Positions 7,823 to 16,961 of a stretch of DNA of 64,000 nt are shown here, in pieces. The notes beneath the pieces were generated by a model. It was not told the DNA's origin, made no database searches, and saw only the letters and a list, made by a program, of their open reading frames with translations. Every line of letters starts with the position of its first letter. The first letter of the stretch is position 1. Position numbers and translations under genes: made by a program. Origin of the DNA: Mesorhizobium_K marinum (GTDB taxonomy: Bacteria; Pseudomonadota; Alphaproteobacteria; Rhizobiales; Rhizobiaceae); assembly GCF_040813715.1 (NCBI RefSeq), contig NZ_JBFOCH010000010.1; one strand, written 5' to 3'.

Positions 7823-8946
7823 GCATGACCACCGAGGCGGAAGCCGCGCAGATCCTTCTGAACACGATCCGCCGCCCGGTCGTCATGATCGGGCCGGAAG
7901 GCAACATCACCTACGCCAACGCCGATGCCGAAGACTTCTTCCGGTCGAGCGCCGCCGGCCTCTCGCGCAAGACGCTGGAGCATTTCGTGCCGTTCGGCAG
8001 CCCGATCCTCGCGCTCGTCGACCAGGTTCGCGCGCGCAAGGCGCCGGTCAACGAATACCGCGTCGACGTGTCGTCGCCGCGCGTCGGCATCGAGAAGGTG
8101 GTCGACCTCTATGTCGCGCCGGTGCCGGAATACCCAGGTTCCGTGGTGGTGATGTTCCAGGAGCGGTCGATGGCGGACAAGATCGACCGCCAGATGACAC
8201 ACCGAAGCGCGGCGCGTTCGGTCACCGGGCTCGCCGCCATGCTGGCGCATGAGATCAAGAATCCGCTGTCGGGCATTCGCGGCGCAGCGCAGCTTCTGGA
8301 GACGGCGGTGTCCGACGAGGACCGGGCGCTGATACGGCTCATCACCGACGAGACCGACCGCATCGTGTCGCTGGTCGACCGCATGGAGATCTTCTCCGAC
8401 GAGCGGCCGATCGACCGCTATCCGGTGAACATCCACGTGGTGCTCGATCATGTGAAGGCGATCGCCAAGAACGGGTTCGCCAGCCAGATCAGGATCATTG
8501 AGGACTACGATCCTTCGCTGCCGCCGGTCTACGCGAACCGCGACCAGCTCATCCAGGTGTTCTTGAACCTCGTGAAGAACGCGGCCGAGGCGGTCGGCAA
8601 CACGCCGGAATCAGAGATCACCCTGTCGACGGCCTTCCGGCCAGGCATGCGGGTTTCGTTCCCGGGCACCCAGGATCGCGTCTCGCTGCCGCTCGAGTTC
8701 TGCGTGAAGGACAATGGACCCGGCGTGTCCGACGACATCCTGCCGATCCTGTTCGACCCTTTCATCACCACGAAGCCGAACGGGTCCGGACTGGGGCTGG
8801 CGCTGGTGGCCAAGATCGTTGGCGACCACGGCGGCATCATCGAATGCGATTCGACGCCACGCGGTGCAACCTTCCGCGTGCTGATGCCAGCCTGGAAAGA
8901 TGTCTCGGCTCCTGCCGAAGACGAGGCCGAAGGAGGCCAGGAGTGA
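7819..8946 (+). CDS. ntrB: Nitrogen sensor histidine kinase NtrB
   Basis: Cytoplasmic kinase/phosphatase of 375 residues. It has an N-terminal PAS domain (about 14-120), the H-box HEIKNPLSGIRGAAQLLE with phospho-acceptor His144, the N-box NLVKNAAEA, and the ATP-lid motifs DNGPGV, FDPFITTK and GSGLGLAL. There are no membrane segments, as expected for NtrB, which is controlled by the PII protein according to nitrogen supply. The start overlaps dusB and the stop overlaps ntrC by four bases each, giving a tightly coupled operon. Confidence 0.95.
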   Translation: MSMTTEAEAAQILLNTIRRPVVMIGPEGNITYANADAEDFFRSSAAGLSRKTLEHFVPFGSPILALVDQVRARKAPVNEYRVDVSSPRVGIEKVVDLYVAPVPEYPGSVVVMFQERSMADKIDRQMTHRSAARSVTGLAAMLAHEIKNPLSGIRGAAQLLETAVSDEDRALIRLITDETDRIVSLVDRMEIFSDERPIDRYPVNIHVVLDHVKAIAKNGFASQIRIIEDYDPSLPPVYANRDQLIQVFLNLVKNAAEAVGNTPESEITLSTAFRPGMRVSFPGTQDRVSLPLEFCVKDNGPGVSDDILPILFDPFITTKPNGSGLGLALVAKIVGDHGGIIECDSTPRGATFRVLMPAWKDVSAPAEDEAEGGQE

Positions 8947-10403
8947 CCGTACAGGGCAACATTCTCGTCGCCGACGACGATGCCGCGATCCGCACCGTGC
9001 TCAACCAGGCGCTGTCGCGCGTGGGGCATCAGGTGCGTGTCACGTCCAACGCCGCCACGCTGTGGCGCTGGGTGGCCGCGGGCGAGGGGGATCTCGTCAT
9101 CACCGACGTCGTCATGCCGGACGAAAACGCGTTCGACATGCTGCCGCGCATCAAGAAGGCGCGGCCGGAGCTGCCGGTGGTCGTGATGAGCGCGCAGAAC
9201 ACCTTCATGACGGCCATCCGAGCGTCGGAGACGGGCGCCTACGAGTACCTGCCCAAGCCCTTCGACCTCAACGAACTGCTCAACATCGTCAACCGGGCGC
9301 TGTCGGAACCGCGCCGGCCGAAGGTCGACAACCGGTCAGACGAACACGGCGAGGCGATGCCGCTGGTCGGGCGGTCGGCCGCCATGCAGGACATATACCG
9401 CATGCTGGCGCGCATGATGCAGACAGACCTGACGGTGATGATCAGCGGCGAGTCGGGCACCGGCAAGGAACTGGTCGCGCGCGCCCTGCACGAATATGGC
9501 CGCCGCCGCACCGGGCCGTTCGTCGCCATCAACATGGCGGCGATCCCGCGCGACCTCATCGAGTCGGAACTGTTCGGTCACGAGAAGGGCGCCTTCACCG
9601 GCGCGCAGAACCGCTCGACCGGCCGTTTCGAGCAGGCCGAGGGCGGCACGCTCTTCCTCGACGAGATCGGCGACATGCCGATGGAGGCGCAGACGCGCCT
9701 GCTGCGGGTGCTCCAGCAGGGCGAATACACCACGGTCGGCGGTCGCACGCCGATCAAGACCGACGTGCGCATCGTGGCGGCCACCAACAAGGACCTGCGC
9801 ACGCTGATCGGCCAGGGCCTGTTCCGCGAGGACCTGTTCTACCGGCTCAATGTCGTTCCGTTGCGCCTGCCGGCGCTGCGCGAGCGCGCCGAGGACGTGC
9901 CGGACCTGGTCCGACACTTCTTCAAGCAGGGCGAGAGCGAGGGCCTACGCACGAAGCGCATTTCGAGCGGCGGCATCGAACTGATGAAGCGCTACCCCTG
10001 GCCGGGGAACGTGCGCGAACTGGAAAACCTGATCCGCAGGCTGGCCGCGCTCTATCCGCAGGACGAGATTTCGGCCGAGATCATCGAGTCCGAGTTGAAG
10101 ACGGGTGAGGAGGCGACTGCCGCCGCGGGCGGCGCGATGGTGCCTGAGAACCTGACGATCGGCCAAGCGGCCGAGCACTATCTGCAGCGCTACTTCGCCA
10201 GCTTCGCCGGCGAACTGCCGCCGCCCGGCCTCTACCACCGCATTCTTGCCGAGGTGGAGTACCCGCTGGTCCTGGCGTCGATGACCGCCACGCGCGGCAA
10301 CCAGATCAAGGCCGCGGAACTGCTCGGCCTGAACCGCAACACGCTGCGCAAGAAGATCAGGGAACTCGGCGTGAACGTCTACCGCGCATCCAAGCCGTCC
10401 TGA
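8943..10403 (+). CDS. ntrC: Nitrogen response regulator NtrC (sigma-54 activator)
   Basis: A 486-residue activator. The receiver domain has the acidic cluster DDD at 11-13 and phospho-acceptor Asp55 (ITDVVMPDENAF). The AAA+ domain has Walker A GESGTGKE (169-176), an intact GAFTGA sigma-54 contact motif (216-221) and Walker B GGTLFLDEIGD. The Fis-type HTH at the end reads NQIKAAELLGLNRNTLRKKI. The start is GTG 8943, overlapping the ntrB stop (GTGA); a frame extending 33 codons further up lies inside ntrB and is rejected. It should activate glutamine synthetase and other nitrogen-scavenging promoters. Confidence 0.95.
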   Translation: MTVQGNILVADDDAAIRTVLNQALSRVGHQVRVTSNAATLWRWVAAGEGDLVITDVVMPDENAFDMLPRIKKARPELPVVVMSAQNTFMTAIRASETGAYEYLPKPFDLNELLNIVNRALSEPRRPKVDNRSDEHGEAMPLVGRSAAMQDIYRMLARMMQTDLTVMISGESGTGKELVARALHEYGRRRTGPFVAINMAAIPRDLIESELFGHEKGAFTGAQNRSTGRFEQAEGGTLFLDEIGDMPMEAQTRLLRVLQQGEYTTVGGRTPIKTDVRIVAATNKDLRTLIGQGLFREDLFYRLNVVPLRLPALRERAEDVPDLVRHFFKQGESEGLRTKRISSGGIELMKRYPWPGNVRELENLIRRLAALYPQDEISAEIIESELKTGEEATAAAGGAMVPENLTIGQAAEHYLQRYFASFAGELPPPGLYHRILAEVEYPLVLASMTATRGNQIKAAELLGLNRNTLRKKIRELGVNVYRASKPS

Positions 10404-10454
10404 CGCCTCGCAAGGCCCCACCTCCGGTTTCCGTACGGGAAAACGTGTCAGAAA

Positions 10455-10496
10455 TGCCACGCCTCGTTGCACAATTGCCACAATGCGTTGCATAGA
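10455..10496. promoter_or_regulatory. 21-bp direct repeats before ntrY, candidate operator
   Basis: TGCCAC-N5-GTTGCA occurs twice, starting at 10455 and 10476, exactly 21 bases or about two helical turns apart. The second unit also contains CAATGCGTTG (10481-10490), a CAA-N4-TTG arrangement similar to sites I recall reported for rhizobial NtrX. The repeats lie 32-73 bases before the ntrY start, so binding by a dimeric regulator there could control ntrYX. Function is inference only. Confidence 0.4.
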
Positions 10497-10527
10497 TCGG
10501 CACAAACCGTGGGAATCATGAAGTGTA

Positions 10528-12813
10528 ATGGCATTCCAGTCTGCGGCGATTCCTGACCGACCCTTCGAGCCGACTGTCGTCTCCGACGGCCGTCGCCTGC
10601 TCGCGTTGCCGGGCGTCATCGCCGTCGTCGGCGCGTTGGTCATGGCGGCGATCTCGTTTGCGATCCTCGTCGGCGTCACGCCGATCGCGCCGGACGAGAC
10701 GACAACGGTCGTGCTGATCGTCATCAACGCGCTGTTCGTCGCCGTCCTGATCGCCCTGATCGGCCGCGAGGTGCATCGTGTCGCCATGGCGCGGCGGCGC
10801 GGCAAGGCCGCCTCTCGGCTGCATATCCGCATCGTCGCCATGTTCTCGCTGATCGCGGTGCTGCCGGCGCTGCTCGTGGCGATCATCGCGTCGATTACGC
10901 TCGACATCGGCCTCGACCGCTGGTTCGAACTGCGCACCAAAACGATCATCAACTCGTCGCTGTCGATCGCCGAGGCCTACGTGCGCGAGAACGCGCGCAA
11001 CCTGCAGGGCACGACCCTGTCGATGGCAAACGACCTCGACAATGCGCGCCCGCTCTACGGCCTCGACCGCACCGGCTTTCGCGAGTTCCTGAGCCGGCAG
11101 GCGGTCGGCCGCGCGCTCGCTCACGCTGCCCTGGTCAGGGTCGACGGCTCGTTCATCATGAATGCCGAGACACGGTCGGACTTCGACATGCCGCCACCGC
11201 CCGCGGACGCGCTCGACCGGGCGAAAGGCGGACAGCCGGTCCTGATCGAGCCGCGCACCAGCAATATCGTCGGCTCGATCATCAAGCTGCGGCAGATCGA
11301 GGACGCCTACCTCTACACGATCCGCCTGGTCGATCCGGAAGTCATCCGGGCGCGCCAGATCGTCACCGCGAATACCGACGAGTACCGCGCGCTGGAGGCG
11401 AACCGGCGGACCACGCAAATCGCCTTCGGGCTGCTCTATCTCGGCCTGACCCTGATCATCGTGCTCTCGGCGATCTGGACCGGCATCGCAGTCGCCGACC
11501 GGCTGGTTCGACCCATCCGCCAACTGATCAGCGCCGCCGACGAGGTGGCGACCGGAAACCTCGACGTGTCGGTGCCGGTGCGTCCATCCGATGGCGACGT
11601 CGCCTCGCTCGGCGATACGTTCAACAAGATGCTGCTCGAGGTGAAGTCGCAGCGCAACGAGATCCTGCACGCCAAGGACCTTGTGGACGAACGCCGCCGC
11701 TTCTCCGAGGCGGTGCTGGCCGGCGTCACCGCAGGCGTCATCGGCGTGGATCCCTATGGAACGATTACCATCGTCAACCGTTCGGCAGAAACCATGCTGG
11801 CGCTGCCTGCCGACGAATCCGTGGGAAAGAACCTGTCCGCGCTCCTGCCCCATGTCGGCAAGGTGTTCGAGATCGGCCGCCGTTCGGGCCGCGCCGTCTA
11901 CCGCGAACAGGTCACCTTCTACAGGACCGGCGCCGAACGCACCTTCAATGTCCAGGTGACCATCGAAGGCGGCGACGACCAGGACGAAAAGTCCTACGTC
12001 GTCACCGTGGATGACATCACGGACCTTGTGCAGGCGCAACGCTCGTCAGCCTGGGCGGACGTCGCGCGTCGCATCGCGCACGAGATCAAGAACCCGCTGA
12101 CGCCGATCCAACTGTCGGCCGAGCGCATCCGCCGCCGCTACGGCAAGGTCATCACCGAGGATCGCGAGGTCTTCGACCAATGCACCGACACGATCATCCG
12201 TCAGGTCGAGGACATCGGCCGCATGGTCGACGAATTCTCCGCCTTCGCGCGCATGCCGAAGCCCGAGATGAAGCGCATCGACCTGCGCGAGGCGCTGCGC
12301 GAGGCGTCCTTCCTCGTCGAGGTCAGCCGTTCCGACATCAAGTTCGAGCGCGAGTTCGGCGGCGAACCGCTGAAGGGGACGTTCGACAGCCGTCTGATGG
12401 CCCAGGCGTTCGGCAACGTGGTCAAGAACGCCGCCGAGGCGATCGAGGCGGTGAGCAAGGAGATCGGCGGCCAGGGCGCCATCCGCATCCGCGCCGGGAT
12501 TGTCGACGGAATGATCCGGGTTGACGTGATTGACAACGGCAAGGGTCTTCCACGGGAGAACAGGCAGCGCCTGCTCGAGCCCTACATGACGACCCGCGAG
12601 AAGGGCACGGGTCTTGGTCTGGCGATCGTCAAGAAGATCGTCGAAGACCATGGCGGCTGGCTGGAACTCCATGATGCGCCGACAGATTTCCATGGCGGAC
12701 GCGGTGCGATGGTCTCCATGATTCTGCCCGCGTCTTCCGGCAAGGGTGCCGCTGAGCGCGCCGAATCGGACGGAAACGGCAGTGAGAGTGGGAAGGTAGA
12801 AAATGGCGTCTGA
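10528..12813 (+). CDS. ntrY: Membrane histidine kinase NtrY
   Basis: A 761-residue sensor kinase. The N-terminal part has hydrophobic segments at about 27-50, 63-84 and 97-118, then a periplasmic region, and another segment near 310-330. HAMP follows (about 330-385), then a PAS domain, the H-box IAHEIKNPLTPIQLS with His518, the N-box NVVKNAAEAIEA, and DNGKGLP and GTGLGLAIVKKI of the ATPase domain. It pairs with NtrX and acts in nitrogen, redox and envelope-linked regulation in alphaproteobacteria. The ATG at 10528 lacks a clear ribosome site. It overlaps ntrX by 11 bases. Confidence 0.94.
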   Translation: MAFQSAAIPDRPFEPTVVSDGRRLLALPGVIAVVGALVMAAISFAILVGVTPIAPDETTTVVLIVINALFVAVLIALIGREVHRVAMARRRGKAASRLHIRIVAMFSLIAVLPALLVAIIASITLDIGLDRWFELRTKTIINSSLSIAEAYVRENARNLQGTTLSMANDLDNARPLYGLDRTGFREFLSRQAVGRALAHAALVRVDGSFIMNAETRSDFDMPPPPADALDRAKGGQPVLIEPRTSNIVGSIIKLRQIEDAYLYTIRLVDPEVIRARQIVTANTDEYRALEANRRTTQIAFGLLYLGLTLIIVLSAIWTGIAVADRLVRPIRQLISAADEVATGNLDVSVPVRPSDGDVASLGDTFNKMLLEVKSQRNEILHAKDLVDERRRFSEAVLAGVTAGVIGVDPYGTITIVNRSAETMLALPADESVGKNLSALLPHVGKVFEIGRRSGRAVYREQVTFYRTGAERTFNVQVTIEGGDDQDEKSYVVTVDDITDLVQAQRSSAWADVARRIAHEIKNPLTPIQLSAERIRRRYGKVITEDREVFDQCTDTIIRQVEDIGRMVDEFSAFARMPKPEMKRIDLREALREASFLVEVSRSDIKFEREFGGEPLKGTFDSRLMAQAFGNVVKNAAEAIEAVSKEIGGQGAIRIRAGIVDGMIRVDVIDNGKGLPRENRQRLLEPYMTTREKGTGLGLAIVKKIVEDHGGWLELHDAPTDFHGGRGAMVSMILPASSGKGAAERAESDGNGSESGKVENGV

Positions 12814-14164
12814 CATTCTCGTCGTCGACGACGAAGAGGACATCCGCGAACTCGTCGCCGGTATCCTGAGCGACGAAGGGCACGAGACGCGAACCGCGCA
12901 TGACGCGGACAGCGCCCTGGCGGCGATCGCCGACCGCGTGCCGCGGCTCGTCTTCCTCGACATCTGGCTGCAGGGCTCGCGCCTCGACGGGCTGGCGCTG
13001 CTCGACCAGATCAAGACGATGCATCCGAACCTGCCGGTCGTGATGATCTCGGGACACGGCAACATCGAGACCGCCGTGTCGGCGATCCGCCGCGGCGCCT
13101 ACGACTTCATCGAGAAGCCGTTCAAGGCCGACCGGCTGATCCTCATAGCCGAGCGGGCGCTCGAAACCTCGAAGCTCAAGCGGGAGGTTTCGGACCTGAA
13201 GCTGCGCAGCGGCGAGACGTTCGACCTGGTCGGCATGTCGTCGGCGATGAGCCAGCTTCGACAGACCATCGAGCGCGTCTCGCCGACCAACAGCCGCATC
13301 ATGATCGTCGGCCCGTCCGGTTCCGGCAAGGAACTGGTGGCGCGCGCCATCCATGCAACGTCAACGCGCAAGGGCGGACCGTTCGTCAGCGTGAACGCGG
13401 CGACGATCACGCCCGAGCGCATGGAGATCGAACTCTTCGGTACGGAATCGAACGGCGGCGAGCGCAAGGTCGGCGCGCTCGAGGAGGCGCATCGCGGCAT
13501 CCTCTACCTCGACGAGGTCGCGGACATGCCGAAGGAAACGCAAAGCAGGATCCTGCGCGTCCTGGTCGACCAGCAGTTCGAGCGGGTAGGGGGCACCAAG
13601 CGCGTCAAGGTCGACGTGCGCATCATCTCCTCGACCGCCCAGAACCTGGAGGCGATGATCGCCGAAGGCCGTTTCCGGGAAGACCTCTATCATCGCCTGG
13701 CGGTGGTGCCTGTGATGGTGCCCGGCCTTGCCGAGCGGCGCGAGGACATCCCGTACCTCGTCGACCATTTCATGAAGCAGATCGCGCGGCAGGCAGGCAT
13801 CCGCCCGCGGCGCATCGGCGACGACGCGCTGGCGGTGCTGCAGGCGCATAACTGGCCGGGCAACGTGCGCCAGTTGCGCAACAACGTGGAGCGCCTGATG
13901 ATCCTGGTGCGCGGCGACGACGCCGACGCGCCGATCACCGCCGACCTTTTGCCCTCCGAGATCGGCGATGTCATGCCGCGGGCGCCCAGCCAGTCCGACC
14001 AGCACATCATGGCGTTGCCGCTTCGCGAGGCGCGCGAAATGTTCGAAAAGGAATATCTGATCGCGCAGATAAATCGCTTCGGCGGCAACATTTCGCGGAC
14101 CGCCGAATTCATCGGCATGGAGCGCTCGGCGCTTCACCGCAAGCTGAAGTCCCTTGGCGTCTAA
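12803..14164 (+). CDS. ntrX: Response regulator NtrX
   Basis: A 453-residue regulator with a receiver domain (Asp9/Asp10, phospho-acceptor Asp53 in FLDIWLQGSR), an AAA+ domain with Walker A GPSGSGKE (170-177) and Walker B GILYLDEVAD, and a C-terminal Fis-type HTH (GNISRTAEFIGMERSALHRKL). The GAFTGA loop needed to contact sigma-54 is absent: after ELFG the sequence runs TESNGGERKVGALEEA. The protein is therefore unlikely to activate sigma-54 in the classical way, which matches what is known for NtrX of several alphaproteobacteria. It overlaps the end of ntrY. Confidence 0.94.
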   Translation: MASDILVVDDEEDIRELVAGILSDEGHETRTAHDADSALAAIADRVPRLVFLDIWLQGSRLDGLALLDQIKTMHPNLPVVMISGHGNIETAVSAIRRGAYDFIEKPFKADRLILIAERALETSKLKREVSDLKLRSGETFDLVGMSSAMSQLRQTIERVSPTNSRIMIVGPSGSGKELVARAIHATSTRKGGPFVSVNAATITPERMEIELFGTESNGGERKVGALEEAHRGILYLDEVADMPKETQSRILRVLVDQQFERVGGTKRVKVDVRIISSTAQNLEAMIAEGRFREDLYHRLAVVPVMVPGLAERREDIPYLVDHFMKQIARQAGIRPRRIGDDALAVLQAHNWPGNVRQLRNNVERLMILVRGDDADAPITADLLPSEIGDVMPRAPSQSDQHIMALPLREAREMFEKEYLIAQINRFGGNISRTAEFIGMERSALHRKLKSLGV

Positions 14165-14247
14165 GGCGGCACGGGCTCACCTTCCTGCGGGCGTCGGCGT
14201 CGTGTCGGCGCCGGTATCAGAATCCATTTTCTCGGGGTCGTCTTGAA

Positions 14248-15108
14248 ATGCCGCGCGTTGCCTATGTGAACGGGCGCTATCTTCCGCATGCCAGCGCCGG
14301 CGTGCACATCGAGGACAGGGGCTACCAGTTCGCCGACGGCGTCTACGAGGTGTGCGAGGTGGCGCGCGGCTTTATCGTCGACATGCGGGGGCACCTCGAC
14401 CGCCTCGACCGCTCGCTGCGCGAATTGAAGATCGGCTGGCCGATGTCTCGATCTGCGTTGGAGGTCGTGATCGGGGAGGTTGTGCGCCGCAACCGGGTGA
14501 AGAACGGCCTCGTCTACCTCCAGGTCACGCGCGGCGTCGCCGGCCGCGACTTCCTGTTTCCCGCCGGCGTCAGTCCCTCCCTGGTGGTGACCGCCAAGAA
14601 GGTCGATCCCTCCGTTGGCGCCAAGCGGGCGGAAAACGGCATCAAGGTGATAACCGTGCCGGAAAACCGCTGGGACCGCGTCGATATCAAGACCGTAGGC
14701 CTGCTGCCGAATGTGCTGGCCAAGGAAGCGGCGAGGGCCGCGGGCGCCCAGGAGGCATGGTTTGTCGACCGCGATGGGAACGTGACCGAGGGCGGCTCGT
14801 CGAACGCCTGGATCGTGACGAAGGATGGCGTCCTGGTGACGCGTCCGGCGGACCGCGGGATTCTCCGCGGAATCACCCGTACGACCCTTTTCAATGTTGC
14901 CGGCAAGCTCGGCCTCAAGGTGGAGGAGCGCGCCTTCACCGTCGCCGAAGCCAAGGCAGCGCGTGAGGCATTCATCAGTTCGGCGACCACCGTCGCCACC
15001 CCGGTCGTGGCGATCGACGGGGAGCCGATCGCCAACGGGCACCCGGGCTCCATCGTACTTTCTCTGCGGAACGCCTTTTTTGACGTTGCGGAAAAGCGGC
15101 AGGCCTGA
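14248..15108 (+). CDS. dat: D-amino-acid transaminase (class IV, PLP)
   Basis: A 286-residue fold-type IV aminotransferase. Seen: YVNGRYLPHASAGVHIEDRGYQFADGVYE at the N-terminus, the PLP-binding Lys148 in DIKTVGLLPNVLAKE, the phosphate-binding TEGGSSNAW, and GILRGITR. These match D-alanine/D-amino acid transaminases more than branched-chain enzymes. Its product D-glutamate would feed peptidoglycan precursors. It stands between ntrX and hfq, an order common in Mesorhizobium-like genomes. About 83 bases separate it from ntrX. Confidence 0.88.
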   Translation: MPRVAYVNGRYLPHASAGVHIEDRGYQFADGVYEVCEVARGFIVDMRGHLDRLDRSLRELKIGWPMSRSALEVVIGEVVRRNRVKNGLVYLQVTRGVAGRDFLFPAGVSPSLVVTAKKVDPSVGAKRAENGIKVITVPENRWDRVDIKTVGLLPNVLAKEAARAAGAQEAWFVDRDGNVTEGGSSNAWIVTKDGVLVTRPADRGILRGITRTTLFNVAGKLGLKVEERAFTVAEAKAAREAFISSATTVATPVVAIDGEPIANGHPGSIVLSLRNAFFDVAEKRQA

Positions 15109-15176
15109 TAACCGGCTGCGCATAATCTTCAATTACCTTCCATTGCCGCCGCCAGCGGCAAGGGGAGGCTGTATGC

Positions 15177-15205
15177 TTGACAGGCGCAATTAAATTTGGC
15201 GCATT
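15177..15205 (+). promoter_or_regulatory. Possible hfq promoter with perfect -35
   Basis: A consensus -35 TTGACA (15177-15182) lies 60 bases before hfq, but the -10 at the right spacing (CGCATT/GCATTG) is poor. The preceding C gives CTTGAC, as used by alphaproteobacterial heat-shock sigma factors, so a stress promoter is possible. Confidence 0.35.
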
Positions 15206-15242
15206 GTTGTTGGGACGATCCAGGTAGCGAAAGATAAGAACA

Positions 15243-15491
15243 ATGGCGGAACGCTCGCAGAATCTTCAGGACCTTTTCCTGAATTCGGTCAGGAAGACCA
15301 AGAACCCGTTGACGATATTCCTCATCAACGGCGTGAAACTGACCGGCGTTGTCACCTCGTTCGACAATTTCTGTGTTCTGCTGCGTCGCGACGGGCATTC
15401 TCAGCTCGTCTACAAGCACGCCATTTCCACCATCATGCCGAGCCAGCCGGTTCAGATGTTTGATGGCGAGGAATCCGGCCAGGGCACCTGA
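15243..15491 (+). CDS. hfq: RNA chaperone Hfq
   Basis: An 82-residue Sm-like protein with Sm1 (NPLTIFLINGVKLTGVVTSFDNFCVLLRRDG, only part quoted as a label) and the Sm2 motif YKHAIS at the usual place, plus a short acidic tail as in rhizobial Hfq. It forms a hexamer that pairs small RNAs with mRNAs. It is followed without a gap by hflX, the common hfq-hflX arrangement. Confidence 0.96.
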   Translation: MAERSQNLQDLFLNSVRKTKNPLTIFLINGVKLTGVVTSFDNFCVLLRRDGHSQLVYKHAISTIMPSQPVQMFDGEESGQGT

Positions 15492-16961
15492 TTGGCAAGA
15501 CAGAAGAGCGCAGGCCAGGGGGCGAGCGAACAGTCGGCCAAACAGGCCGGTGTGTCGCGCATTGCCGCGCCGACGCGTGCAGCGGTTGTCGTGCCCGTCC
15601 TGCCACGCGCTTTTCGCCCTGACGAGGAAGCGTCCCAGAGCCGTCCGAGGCTGAGCAGGTCGCCCGACGCGCGCCACGCGGAGGCCGTCGGCCTCGCGCT
15701 GGCGATCGATCTCGACATCGTCTGGAGCGCCGTGATCACGGTCAACGACCCGCGGCCCGCGACCCTGCTCGGAACGGGCAAGGTCGAAGAAATCGCCGCG
15801 GTCGTCGAAAGCGAGAAGGTGGAAGTGGTGATCGTCGATCACCCGCTCACGCCGGTGCAGCAGCGCAACCTCGAAAAGGCGCTCAACGCCAAGGTGCTGG
15901 ACCGCACGGCTCTCATCCTGGAGATTTTCGGCGAACGGGCGCGCACCAAGGAAGGCGCGCTTCAGGTCGAACTCGCGCATCTCGAATACCAGCGCGGCCG
16001 TCTGGTCCGAAGCTGGACCCACCTTGAGCGGCAACGCGGCGGCGGCGGCTTTCTGGGCGGCCCCGGCGAAACCCAGATCGAGGCCGACCGGCGCGTCCTG
16101 CAGGACAAGATCGTCAAGCTGAAGCGCGAGCTCGAAACGGTGCGGCGCACCCGCGACCTGCACCGCGCCAAGCGCAAGAAGGTGCCGTTCCCGGTTGTTG
16201 CGATCGTCGGCTACACCAATGCCGGCAAGTCGACTCTCTTCAACCGGCTGACGGGCGCCGGCGTGCTCGCCGAAGACATGCTGTTCGCCACGCTCGACCC
16301 GACGCTGAGGCGGGTGCGGTTGCCGCACGGCACGCCGATCATCCTGTCGGATACCGTCGGCTTCATCTCCGACCTGCCGACCCACCTCGTCGCCGCCTTC
16401 CGCGCGACGCTGGAGGAAGTGGTCGAAGCCGATGTCGTGCTCCACGTGCGCGATATCGCCGATCCCGACACGGCGGCCCAGGCGGAAGACGTCGAGCGCA
16501 TTCTGGCCGACCTTGGCGTCGACGCCAACGACCGCAGCCGGGTCATCGAAGTGTGGAACAAGATCGACCTGCTCGACGAGGGCAGCCGCGCCCGGCTGCT
16601 CGACGATCGACACGCGGAAGGCGAAGATCTGNTCGACCTGCTCGACGAGGGCAGTCGCGCCCGGCTGCTCGACGATCGACACGCGGAAGGCGAAGATCTG
16701 CCGGTGGCCATTTCGGCCGCCACGGGCGAGGGCATCGATGCGCTGGCCGGCCGCATCGAGCGCCGCGTCTCCGGTGAACTAAAGGAGATCAGGGTCACGT
16801 TGCGCCCAGACCAGCTGGGACTGACCGACTGGCTCTACCGCAACGGAGACGTCGTCGCGCGCGAGGACAACGAGGACGGCAGCGTGTCGATCTCGATTCG
16901 CGCGACAGAATCGGCGCGCGCCGAAATAGAAAGCCGGCTGGGCGGCAAGAACGCGGCCTAA
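15492..16961 (+). CDS. hflX: GTPase HflX (interrupted by an assembly duplication)
   Basis: Ribosome-associated GTPase. N-terminal HflX domain with LLGTGKVEEI and the glycine-rich linker RGGGGFLGGPGETQIEADRR; G domain with G1 GYTNAGKST, G3 DTVGFI and G4 NKID. Just after NKIDLLDEG a 23-residue duplicate plus one N-containing codon has been inserted (N at 16632). Because 69 bases were added, the frame survives and the apparent length is 489 instead of 466 residues. The proposed start is TTG directly after the hfq stop; no ATG occurs in the first 100 codons, and a GTG near 15552 is the alternative. It converges with mazG, overlapping it by four bases. Confidence 0.9.
   Translation: MARQKSAGQGASEQSAKQAGVSRIAAPTRAAVVVPVLPRAFRPDEEASQSRPRLSRSPDARHAEAVGLALAIDLDIVWSAVITVNDPRPATLLGTGKVEEIAAVVESEKVEVVIVDHPLTPVQQRNLEKALNAKVLDRTALILEIFGERARTKEGALQVELAHLEYQRGRLVRSWTHLERQRGGGGFLGGPGETQIEADRRVLQDKIVKLKRELETVRRTRDLHRAKRKKVPFPVVAIVGYTNAGKSTLFNRLTGAGVLAEDMLFATLDPTLRRVRLPHGTPIILSDTVGFISDLPTHLVAAFRATLEEVVEADVVLHVRDIADPDTAAQAEDVERILADLGVDANDRSRVIEVWNKIDLLDEGSRARLLDDRHAEGEDLXDLLDEGSRARLLDDRHAEGEDLPVAISAATGEGIDALAGRIERRVSGELKEIRVTLRPDQLGLTDWLYRNGDVVAREDNEDGSVSISIRATESARAEIESRLGGKNAA
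16564..16700. repeat. Duplicated contig overlap around N (16632)
   Basis: 68 bases (16564-16631) repeat at 16633-16700 with one difference (CAGCCG/CAGTCG). They lie inside hflX just after the G4 motif and add 23 codons in frame. Judged to be an assembly artefact. Confidence 0.85.

Noticed and set aside
10455..10472. Possible sigma-54 promoter (TGCCAC...TTGCA) before ntrY
   Set aside because: The -24 element lacks GG and the gap to TTGC is six bases instead of five, so the strict -24/-12 spacing is not met.
16564..16700. A 23-residue insertion in the HflX G domain as a functional novelty
   Set aside because: It is an exact repeat of the adjoining residues across an N; the corrected length is the family norm.
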